From an uncultured Oscillospiraceae bacterium (lineage in GTDB: Bacteria; Bacillota; Clostridia; Oscillospirales; Acutalibacteraceae), in assembly GCA_900540295.1 (NCBI GenBank), contig UQFM01000015.1, positions 1 to 32,269 of the forward strand: DNA of 32,269 nt, in the 5' to 3' direction. Of this stretch, positions 15,191-21,923 are shown piece after piece. The translations under genes and the position numbers were made by a program. Position 1 is the first letter of the stretch; every line of letters starts with the position of its first letter. The notes below the pieces were generated by a model. The model was not told the DNA's origin. It did no database searches and worked only from the letters and a program-made list of their open reading frames with translations.

Positions 15191-16048
15191 TTAAGACGGT
15201 TCGGCAATGGCGCGCAGAGTTTGACACTTCATTTCAATTTGCTGTTCGGAGTAAACCGTATATATACTATGGCTATCGGCATACCAATCGGATATACTGA
15301 TGTCCGTATATGTGCCGTCTTCTATCTGCGTCGTGCGGGCTTCCAATACTGCCTGCGCACGTGCTTTATCTGCCTCATATTCCGCAAGCAACAGCGTTTC
15401 CGCACGCAGTGCTTCCGATTTTGCCCATGCAATGTCCTCGGGCGCGGATTTTTCCGCCGTGGTGACAAATTTCAAAAATCGGTCGCAATAGTAGTGGTCG
15501 TCTGTGCTGTCGGCAAATTCCAGATATGTTTGCTTACCGAGTTCCTTGTCTAAATGCAGATATTGATACACTGCATACTGCAAATGAATATTTCCGTAAT
15601 CGCTGTCTAAGGAATTATATTTGCGGAAACCGCCGCTTCCCAAGGTATTTCTCCAATCGGAACTCCAAGTTGTTCCGCCGCTATAGAGAAAATCTTCGGT
15701 TTCCTCTTCATACAGCGGCAGTGCAAGCCGATAGACCTCGTTTCCGGTTTCGGGATGTTTGTAACTCCAGTCGGACAGCGGCGCATAGTAGGCGTCTAAT
15801 AAATATTGCAGGCACAAAAAACGGTAGGGGCGGCTTGCGTGCTGTGCCTGCCACCACAGCAGGTTGTGCGCGCGCTCGTCCTGCGTCCACACCGTGGTTT
15901 TTTCGGTGCCGTTGATGGTTTGCAAATCGTATTCTTTAGAGCTGTTGCTGTTTATAAGCGCAGGCGAGAACAGCAGTATACTGCCGAAGCTGAAAATCAC
16001 GGCAAGTACAATGCAGACAGTCGGGAGAATCCAAGTAATTTTACGCAT
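15191..16048 (-). CDS. Membrane-anchored extracytoplasmic protein of the ABC operon (copy 2)
   Basis: A 285-residue protein with GGAGGGGTTCCA before ATG 16048; the start overlaps the stop of the permease gene by eight bases, so the two are translationally coupled. Residues about 6-29 are the membrane anchor. The outer part holds HNLLWWQ (61-67) and DAYYAP (85-90), the same signature as in copy 1 and in the fused protein. It also has a Tyr-rich helical region and an EDIAWAKSEAL helix that matches EDVQWAKAQID of copy 1. The last 40 residues are less similar. The role is unknown; pairing with the permease at 16041-16817 is clear from overlap. Confidence 0.8.
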   Translation of the reverse strand: MRKITWILPTVCIVLAVIFSFGSILLFSPALINSNSSKEYDLQTINGTEKTTVWTQDERAHNLLWWQAQHASRPYRFLCLQYLLDAYYAPLSDWSYKHPETGNEVYRLALPLYEEETEDFLYSGGTTWSSDWRNTLGSGGFRKYNSLDSDYGNIHLQYAVYQYLHLDKELGKQTYLEFADSTDDHYYCDRFLKFVTTAEKSAPEDIAWAKSEALRAETLLLAEYEADKARAQAVLEARTTQIEDGTYTDISISDWYADSHSIYTVYSEQQIEMKCQTLRAIAEPS

Positions 16049-16817
16049 TGGAACCCCTCCTTACAGGTAGGCTTCGCAGAAGAATACAGCAAAGCGACGT
16101 CAGAATTACCGTATAAAACAGCGGTATGGCAACGGCAAACAAAACGGAATCCCCGTACTCGGACAGCGGCAATAAGAAGATTTTCGACCAGAAATACAGA
16201 GTCCAGCGCAGTGGAGAATCCATAAACTGCTCCGCAATGAAAGGTGATTCTGTGTGTCCCAGATTCGTGTAAAGCACATAAGGAATTGCGTTTATACTAA
16301 GAAGGACGAAGCCTGCGAGGACGCAAGGCAAAATGATACGGGAACGGCTGTTTGTGCGCAGGAATCTGTAAGCGAGAATGCCCGTAAGATTTCCGGCAAA
16401 CAGCGCGGCAATGTTTCGCAGTACGGAAACGAGACTGTACAGCAGGATGCTTTCCGACACGGTGTACCATGTGCGGAAATAGGTAACTGCATTGGTGACA
16501 CCGATTTCGTAGGATGCATTATAAACCAAAGAACCGAGGCCTTGCAGGACGGCATCCAAAACACCTGCCGCTACGGCAAAAAGGCTGAGTCCCCACAAAA
16601 CGGTATATTGCTTTTCACGCGAAACACCGCATTGCATCAGTATATCCGTACGGCGCGGAAAAGTGAGTGCGCCCATCAGGCAGAAGAAAAGCATATCCAC
16701 AGGTGTCACGGTGCTTGCTATCGGCGTGAATCGCAGTGGCGCAGTGCTGAAAAACAGAATTCCCAAGCCGATTGCCATCGGTTTTGCGGAATACCCTAAG
16801 GCGGCGCGCATTTTCAT
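16041..16817 (-). CDS. ABC transporter permease (copy 2)
   Basis: A 258-residue membrane protein with about six transmembrane segments. Its ATG overlaps the stop of the ATPase gene (ATGA at 16814-16817). The N-terminus MKMRAALGYSAKPM and the QCGVSR loop (62-67) are shared with the permease at 12779-13480. Immediate coupling to the ATPase upstream and to an outer partner downstream suggests the core complex is ATPase plus this permease, with the other two permease units as variants or additional subunits. The substrate cannot be read from the sequence. Confidence 0.82.
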   Translation of the reverse strand: MKMRAALGYSAKPMAIGLGILFFSTAPLRFTPIASTVTPVDMLFFCLMGALTFPRRTDILMQCGVSREKQYTVLWGLSLFAVAAGVLDAVLQGLGSLVYNASYEIGVTNAVTYFRTWYTVSESILLYSLVSVLRNIAALFAGNLTGILAYRFLRTNSRSRIILPCVLAGFVLLSINAIPYVLYTNLGHTESPFIAEQFMDSPLRWTLYFWSKIFLLPLSEYGDSVLFAVAIPLFYTVILTSLCCILLRSLPVRRGSNA

Positions 16818-17677
16818 TGCTCTGCCTCCGCACCGCCTGTCATGGCGACAAACAGCTTTTGCAAATCCAGTGCCGATAGGGTAATGCCATCGGGTACACT
16901 GTCGGGACGCGCTTCGTCTAAAATATTGACGGATAAAAATGCGCCGACCGTTGTTTTCCCGATGACGTTTTTATCTGCCGCAAATGCCTCTACGGCACGG
17001 CTTTCGCCGGTTGCCGTGTACCCGCGCGACAGCAGGGATTCACAGCTTTCATCCGCCAAAATCCGTCCTTCGTCTAAAATCACCACATCCTCAATCACGG
17101 CGGCGATTTCGTCAATTAAATGGGTGGAAAGAATAAAGGTACGCGGATGCTCGCTGTATTCCGTCAGCAGAAGTTTGTAAAGCAAATCGCGGTGGTTGGC
17201 GTCCAGACCCAACGCGGGTTCATCCATCAGAACATACGGCACCTCCATGCACAGTGCCAAAATGTTTTTAAAAATGGTTTGATATCCTGTGGAAAGCGCG
17301 CCGACACGCGTATGCAGTCCCAGCTGAAACTGCTTGGCGTAAGCCGCGGCTTTTTCTATGTTGAATTCCTTGTAAAATTGTTTGGTAAGTCCGAATGCTT
17401 TTGCGACGGTCATGCGCTTCGGGAACAGATTGTCGCTGTTGACCAAAAACAGCTTTGCGAGTGCCTTGTCGTTTTCCTCTGTCGGTTCACCGTCCAGCAG
17501 TACGTTGCCGTAAGGCGAGAAAATGCGGTTGGCAATGATGTTCAGCATGGTTGTTTTGCCTGCGCCGTTCCGCCCGAACAGCCCGTAAATTTTGTTTTCA
17601 TGAAATGTGACCGAGATGTCCTTCAGTGCCTGTGTTTTTCCGTAGTATTTGGTTAAGTGCCGAATTTCAAGACTCAT
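16814..17677 (-). CDS. ABC transporter ATP-binding protein (YtrB-like)
   Basis: A 287-residue ATPase. ATG 17677 (MSLEIRHLTKYYG) is preferred because AGGGG lies eight bases before it; ATG 17683 is two codons upstream. It has Walker A GRNGAGKT (35-42), a signature LSTGYQ in place of LSGGQ, Walker B YVLMDEPALGLD and the H-loop STH. The altered signature is usual in the YtrB branch, which is linked to GntR-type regulators in Firmicutes and to cell-envelope or antibiotic stress. It overlaps the end of the regulator gene by 11 bases. It is the only ATPase of the operon and so would serve all three permease units. Confidence 0.9.
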   Translation of the reverse strand: MSLEIRHLTKYYGKTQALKDISVTFHENKIYGLFGRNGAGKTTMLNIIANRIFSPYGNVLLDGEPTEENDKALAKLFLVNSDNLFPKRMTVAKAFGLTKQFYKEFNIEKAAAYAKQFQLGLHTRVGALSTGYQTIFKNILALCMEVPYVLMDEPALGLDANHRDLLYKLLLTEYSEHPRTFILSTHLIDEIAAVIEDVVILDEGRILADESCESLLSRGYTATGESRAVEAFAADKNVIGKTTVGAFLSVNILDEARPDSVPDGITLSALDLQKLFVAMTGGAEAEQ

Positions 17678-18041
17678 TTCCATACCCCTTTTGAATGAGA
17701 TTGCAAATTTCCTCGGCGGTAAGCCCCAGCTTTTCTCCCTCGGAAATCAGCGGTTGAATAAATTGACAAACAAATTCTTTTTGCCGTTTTCGGCAAATGC
17801 TTTCTCTTGCGCCGCGGCGGACAAACATACCGATGCCGCGCTGTTTATAGAGAATGCCGTGCTCGACTAAGATGTTGATGCCCTTGAGCACGGTTGCAGG
17901 GTTAATTCGCTCTGATGCAGAAATTTCCGTTGTGGAAGGAATCTGTGTTTCCTCGGGATATATTCCCGTGAAAACAGCATCCTCTAACTGCTCGGCGATT
18001 TGCAGATATATGGGTTTATCTCCGTCAAAGCGAAACAGCAT
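17667..18041 (-). CDS. GntR-family repressor, YtrA type
   Basis: A 124-residue protein with AAGGAGACTGAAA before ATG 18041. Residues 1-75 are a winged-helix domain with the GntR pattern (KPIYLQIAEQLEDAVFTGIY, IPSTTEISASERINPATVLKGINIL, GILYKQRGIGMFV). Only about 45 residues follow, a short C-terminal helical tail instead of a ligand domain. That architecture defines the YtrA subfamily, which represses its own ABC operon. It is the first gene of the operon and its promoter carries a long palindrome (18083-18108), so autoregulation is likely. Confidence 0.9.
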   Translation of the reverse strand: MLFRFDGDKPIYLQIAEQLEDAVFTGIYPEETQIPSTTEISASERINPATVLKGINILVEHGILYKQRGIGMFVRRGARESICRKRQKEFVCQFIQPLISEGEKLGLTAEEICNLIQKGYGNES

Positions 18042-18082
18042 TTTCAGTCTCCTTTCCTGCCGTATTCTGCAAAATATCGGAT

Positions 18083-18108
18083 TGGTTAGTTACTTCTATA
18101 ACTAACCA
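18083..18108. promoter_or_regulatory. Palindromic operator of the GntR/ABC operon
   Basis: Inverted repeat with 10-bp perfect arms, TGGTTAGTTA (18083-18092) and TAACTAACCA (18099-18108), six bases apart. The right arm covers the -10 element of the operon promoter, so a bound dimer would block RNA polymerase. GntR-family sites are typically inverted repeats of this size. Confidence 0.8.
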
Positions 18109-18133
18109 TACAACTGAATTCGAAAAATGTCAA
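18105..18133 (-). promoter_or_regulatory. Promoter of the GntR/ABC operon
   Basis: On the minus strand consensus TTGACA (18128-18133), a 17-base spacer and TATGGT (18105-18110, four of six matches). The strong -35 with a weak -10 overlapped by the palindrome is typical of a repressor-controlled promoter. Confidence 0.75.
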
Positions 18134-18224
18134 TACGCATAGCATAAAATCAGCTTTTTAGACAAAGTAAAGCCCTTAAATTCGACATAACTGCCAAAAT
18201 GGAAGGCGAATATGTTATGGTTAT

Positions 18225-18263
18225 ATAAAAAAGCAGTATTCCGCCATATCGGGAACACTGCTT
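18225..18263 (-). terminator. Terminator of the PadR/permease operon
   Basis: On the minus strand AAGCAGTGTTCC, a 9-base loop and GGAATACTGCTT form a 12-bp stem with one G-U pair, followed by TTTTTTAT. It begins 14 bases after the stop of the gene at 18278-19972. The remaining bases between here and the promoter at 18133 show nothing further. Confidence 0.88.
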
Positions 18264-18277
18264 CTTTTGTTTTGCGG

Positions 18278-19972
18278 TCAAGATGACTGTTCTTCCGAAG
18301 CTTCCGTATTTTCTACAAACCGCCATTCTCCTTTTACGCCGTAAAATGCGGGCTGGTAATCAAAGGAACAGTCATACTGCTGAATGTCAACAGTTGAGTG
18401 AAGCCCCGAATAGAACACACGGTATGAAAAACGCGCTTCGGCACGTTCTTTGTGGTTTCTGTGTTCTATATACAACGGGAAAAACTGATGGTAGTATTCG
18501 CCGCTGACAGAGGTGATTTTGGATGAACCGTAATCCTGCATCACAGCGGAATTTGCAAAATACGCGCGTCGGTTTTCGCTGTGTTTCGGGAATGCAAAAT
18601 CGAAACCTGCACGTGCGCCGACATAATTATTGTCACTCGGATAAGAAAGAAACGGCTGTGCGCGGTAAATATTACCGTCCTTTTCGCCTAAAATCAGATG
18701 AAAGGTTTGTCCGTCTTGTGCAGAATATCCGCGAAAATCATCGGCGTCAAACCAAAAGTAGAAGCCGTCGCGCAGATGTACTTTTTGTGCATCAAAATCG
18801 TTAATGGCATATAAAATGCGCACGGCTTCGGAAAGATGCACACCGTCCGACGTCCACTGCTCCATCGTGTAAAAAATATAGACGGTGCAGGTCAATTCGG
18901 ATTTTTTGTAGATATTTTCCGTTTCCATATGCTGTGCGGAACGGTAGCGCAGTATTTCACTGTCGGGCAAGTCATTGAGCACAGCCGCGGGCAGACCCAA
19001 ATCCAGCGCGTGCTGACGCGCCGCCGCGACAGTTTCTGCCGTTTCTGCGGTGTCGGTTATGCTGTACAGCTCGGCTGACGGCGTGCGAAGTGCCGCACAG
19101 CACATAGAGGCAAACGGAAGCAGTAAAAAGGCACAAAGCACAGCGCCGAAAATGCGCTTGCCGCGTTTGGTCGGCAAATGCTGAAGGGAAAATTCGGGGT
19201 CGTTGTGACACAGAATTCGCTTCGCACGCCGAAATCCGAAATAGGTGATGCACAGCGGAAGTGCCGTTTGTGTGCCGAACCATGCCCAATCCGTATCGGG
19301 AATCGGTTCACCGTTTGTTGCAAGCACGCAAAACCAAAATGAAGTCCACCAAAGCGACAGCGCGCAGAGCATCAGATGCGGAGGCTTGTCTCCGTATACG
19401 GTATTGGTACAGCAGGCTTCCTCCAGGCCCCAAAACAGTGCGGTATATGCCGCCGTGAGCAACAGTACAGCGATTACGCCGATTACATATACATATAAAC
19501 GGTCAGGCGCAAAATACAGCGATAAAAACAACCGTAGATTGTCCATGAAAAGATAAACCAAATAAATCCGCGCGGCAATTTTTATGGGCTTGTTGATGCT
19601 GTGCAGACGGTACAGGGCATATAAAATCAGAATTTGCCCGACGAACGGCAAAATGCGGTCGGCATAGGCAAACAGATTTATCCGTGTGAAAATAAAAAGC
19701 AGACCGAACAGCAGGCAGTTGAGCGCCGTCCGCAGATAGTCGGGCGTGTAAAAACGGTACAGTGCGGCGAATTTTTGCCGCAGTTTTTCACGGTCACCCA
19801 TTTGCTCTGTCGCAAGTTTGCCGGCAATAATTTCATCCTGCCCGCAAGCGCGACTCTGCTCATAGCGTTCCTCCAAATGCGACAGCAGCTCGTCCGCAAC
19901 TTCCGCGCGCGCGTGCTTACTGCGAATCCCGCCGCAAACATAGTCGATGTATTCCTGAAAGCGTATCTCCAT
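18278..19972 (-). CDS. Permease-prefix-domain membrane protein, partner of PadR
   Basis: A 564-residue protein with GGAAGGGGGAAACAAT before ATG 19972. Residues 1-70 form the soluble helical 'permease prefix' domain (EYIDYVCGGIRSKHARAEVADELLSHLEERY), also found on other membrane proteins next to PadR regulators. About eight transmembrane segments follow, from 80 to 310. The C-terminal 240 residues lie outside the membrane, starting near an Ala-rich helix (ETAETVAAARQHALDLGLP), with no family I can name. It is the second gene of a two-gene operon 30 bases after the PadR gene. The role is likely in the cell envelope, but the substrate or reaction is unknown. Confidence 0.82.
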   Translation of the reverse strand: MEIRFQEYIDYVCGGIRSKHARAEVADELLSHLEERYEQSRACGQDEIIAGKLATEQMGDREKLRQKFAALYRFYTPDYLRTALNCLLFGLLFIFTRINLFAYADRILPFVGQILILYALYRLHSINKPIKIAARIYLVYLFMDNLRLFLSLYFAPDRLYVYVIGVIAVLLLTAAYTALFWGLEEACCTNTVYGDKPPHLMLCALSLWWTSFWFCVLATNGEPIPDTDWAWFGTQTALPLCITYFGFRRAKRILCHNDPEFSLQHLPTKRGKRIFGAVLCAFLLLPFASMCCAALRTPSAELYSITDTAETAETVAAARQHALDLGLPAAVLNDLPDSEILRYRSAQHMETENIYKKSELTCTVYIFYTMEQWTSDGVHLSEAVRILYAINDFDAQKVHLRDGFYFWFDADDFRGYSAQDGQTFHLILGEKDGNIYRAQPFLSYPSDNNYVGARAGFDFAFPKHSENRRAYFANSAVMQDYGSSKITSVSGEYYHQFFPLYIEHRNHKERAEARFSYRVFYSGLHSTVDIQQYDCSFDYQPAFYGVKGEWRFVENTEASEEQSS

Positions 19973-20002
19973 ATTGTTTCCCCCTTCCGAAACAATGTAA
20001 TA

Positions 20003-20347
20003 TCAGGCAAAACTCTGTGCATTGCCAAGCACGCGGTTGACCGCTTTTTGATACACATCCCACTCCTGCTTTTGCTCGGACAGTTCTTTTATGCCTTTTT
20101 CGGTGATTTTGTAATATTTTCGTTTGCGTCCCGTTTCTTTACTTTCCGCCCAATATGCGGTTAAAAATTCTTCTCTCTCCAGTGCGTGTAGAATAGGGTA
20201 CAGTGTACCCTCATTCATCTGAAAGACGTTTTCGCTCATCAGTTCCACGGTTTTAATGATTTGATAGCCGTACATTTCGTGCTTGGAAAGTACGCCGAGC
20301 ACCAAAAGCCCCGTACTCCCTTTGGCAAGTTCTTTGCTGATTCGCAT
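20003..20347 (-). CDS. PadR-family transcriptional regulator
   Basis: A 114-residue protein with AAAGGAGTATGTACA before ATG 20347. It has the PadR winged-helix pattern (LLVLGVLSKHEMYGYQIIKTVELMS, NEGTLYPILHALEREEFLTAYW, GRKRKYYKITEKGIKEL) with a C-terminal dimerisation helix. PadR proteins of this short class repress a neighbouring membrane protein gene, usually one with a permease-prefix domain, as seen here. It is transcribed away from the sugar transporter gene and shares a 152-base intergenic region with it. Confidence 0.92.
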   Translation of the reverse strand: MRISKELAKGSTGLLVLGVLSKHEMYGYQIIKTVELMSENVFQMNEGTLYPILHALEREEFLTAYWAESKETGRKRKYYKITEKGIKELSEQKQEWDVYQKAVNRVLGNAQSFA

Positions 20348-20381
20348 TGTACATACTCCTTTCCTATACCTTGAACATCTT

Positions 20382-20409
20382 TATATATCGAATATCTATG
20401 TATATATCG
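20382..20409. promoter_or_regulatory. Direct repeat at the PadR promoter, candidate operator
   Basis: TATATATCG occurs twice (20382-20390 and 20401-20409) with a 19-base period, close to two helical turns. The second copy overlaps the -10 element of the PadR promoter. A PadR dimer pair could bind here for autorepression. Confidence 0.55.
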
Positions 20410-20434
20410 TAGCAAAAATCCGACTGCCTGTCAA
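20406..20434 (-). promoter_or_regulatory. Promoter of the PadR operon
   Basis: On the minus strand consensus TTGACA (20429-20434), 17-base spacer, TACGAT (20406-20411, four of six matches). The leader to the PadR start is about 50 bases. No equally good promoter for the divergent sugar operon is visible in the same gap. Confidence 0.7.
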
Positions 20435-20499
20435 GTAAATATTTTCTTTTCTTTCGGGGCATACTTTTTGCAGAGTTATGTACAGGAAGGAAGAATTCT

Positions 20500-21912
20500 A
20501 TGGAACAGCAGACCGTCCGTCCGTTCGGCATACGCGACAAGCTGGGTTATTTATTCGGGGATTTCGGCAACGATTTTACCTTTATTCTGTCCACCATGAT
20601 TTTAATGAAGTTTTACACCGATGTGATGGGTGTGGGCGCGGGGATTGTCGGTACAGTCATGATGATTGCCCGTTTTGCCGATGCGTTTACCGATGTGACC
20701 ATGGGCAGAATCTGTGACCGTCACAAAGGCAACGCGCAGGGCAAGTTCAAACCGTGGATTTTGCGCATGTGCGGTCCTGTGGCGGTGTCTTCGTTTTTGA
20801 TTTATCAAAGCGCGCTGTCCGACGCGCCGCAATGGCTGAAAATCGGGTATTTGTGTGTAACGTATATTTTGTGGGGTTCTGTTTTTTATACTTCCATTAA
20901 CATTCCGTACGGTTCCATGGCGTCGGCGATTTCCGCAGACCCGGGCGACCGACAGTCCCTTTCTACCTTCCGTACCATGGGCGGTATGCTTGCAGGGGCG
21001 GTCATCGGCGTTGGACTGCCGCTGATTGCCTATCAAAAAAATGCCGAAACAGGGAAAGAAGTCCTGGTCGGCAGTCGGGTGACGCTTGCGGCAGGCATAT
21101 TCTCCGTGTTGGCCATCCTCTGTTATCTGCTTTGTTACTTTCTTGTGACGGAACGGGTGCGCCCGAAAGTGTCGGAAGATGTATTTCAGGAGAATTCCGT
21201 GGGGAAAATGCTGAAAAACGCCTTCCGCAACCGTGCGCTGATTTCCATCATCGCCGCGTCGGTTGTCATGCTTTTGGCACAGCTGACTATGCAGAATATG
21301 GCAAATTACGTATTCCCCGATTATTACGGCAATGCAAAAGCGCAGTCGGTTTCCACCTTGATGATGATGCTCGGCATGACGGTTGCCGCATTAACTGCAA
21401 AACCGCTTGCCAAAAGATTCGGCAAAGCAGAGGTCAGCGTGGCGTCCAATCTGTTTGCGGCGGCGGTTTGTGTGCTGATGTTTTTGTGGCACCCGCAAAA
21501 TGTCTGGGTCTATGTCGGACTGCAAATGCTTTGCTGGCTGGGACTCGGCGTATTCTCCATGGTTTCCTGGGCGCTGATTACCGACGTCATTGATTATTCG
21601 GAGCTGAAAAACGGCATTCGGGAAGACGGCTCGGTATACGCCATGTATTCCTTTGCGCGCAAATTAGGACAGGCGTTGGCGGCGGGTATGGTCGGCTGGC
21701 TGTTGACGGCAATCGGATACAGCGAGGGCACGGCACAGCAGGGCATCAAACAGACTGCCGAGGTTCTGCGGGGCATTTACAACATTTCCACGCTTGTGCC
21801 TGCGATTGGATTTACCTTGCTGGCGCTGATACTGTGGTTTTGGTATCCGCTGCATAAAAAGCAGGTGGACGCAAATGTGGCAGAACTTCGTAAAAAACAT
21901 GAGCAAGAGTAA
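20500..21912 (+). CDS. GPH-family glycoside:cation symporter
   Basis: A 470-residue protein with GGAAGGAAGAATTCT before ATG 20500. It has about twelve transmembrane segments and the motifs of the glycoside-pentoside-hexuronide (MelB/UidB-like) family. The N-terminal KLGYLFGDFGNDFTFILSTM, the conserved DAFTDVTMGRICDRH loop (helix 2-3), YILWGSVFYTSINIPYGSM and ITDVIDYSELKNGIREDGSVYAMYSFARKLGQALA all fit. The family moves glycosides or glucuronides with Na+ or H+. The gene is followed 11 bases later by a GH2 glycosidase gene with its own AAGGAG site, a common import-and-cleave pair. The substrate is probably a beta-galactoside or beta-glucuronide, inferred from the pairing. Confidence 0.92.
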   Translation: MEQQTVRPFGIRDKLGYLFGDFGNDFTFILSTMILMKFYTDVMGVGAGIVGTVMMIARFADAFTDVTMGRICDRHKGNAQGKFKPWILRMCGPVAVSSFLIYQSALSDAPQWLKIGYLCVTYILWGSVFYTSINIPYGSMASAISADPGDRQSLSTFRTMGGMLAGAVIGVGLPLIAYQKNAETGKEVLVGSRVTLAAGIFSVLAILCYLLCYFLVTERVRPKVSEDVFQENSVGKMLKNAFRNRALISIIAASVVMLLAQLTMQNMANYVFPDYYGNAKAQSVSTLMMMLGMTVAALTAKPLAKRFGKAEVSVASNLFAAAVCVLMFLWHPQNVWVYVGLQMLCWLGLGVFSMVSWALITDVIDYSELKNGIREDGSVYAMYSFARKLGQALAAGMVGWLLTAIGYSEGTAQQGIKQTAEVLRGIYNISTLVPAIGFTLLALILWFWYPLHKKQVDANVAELRKKHEQE

Positions 21913-21923
21913 GGAGACAGACT

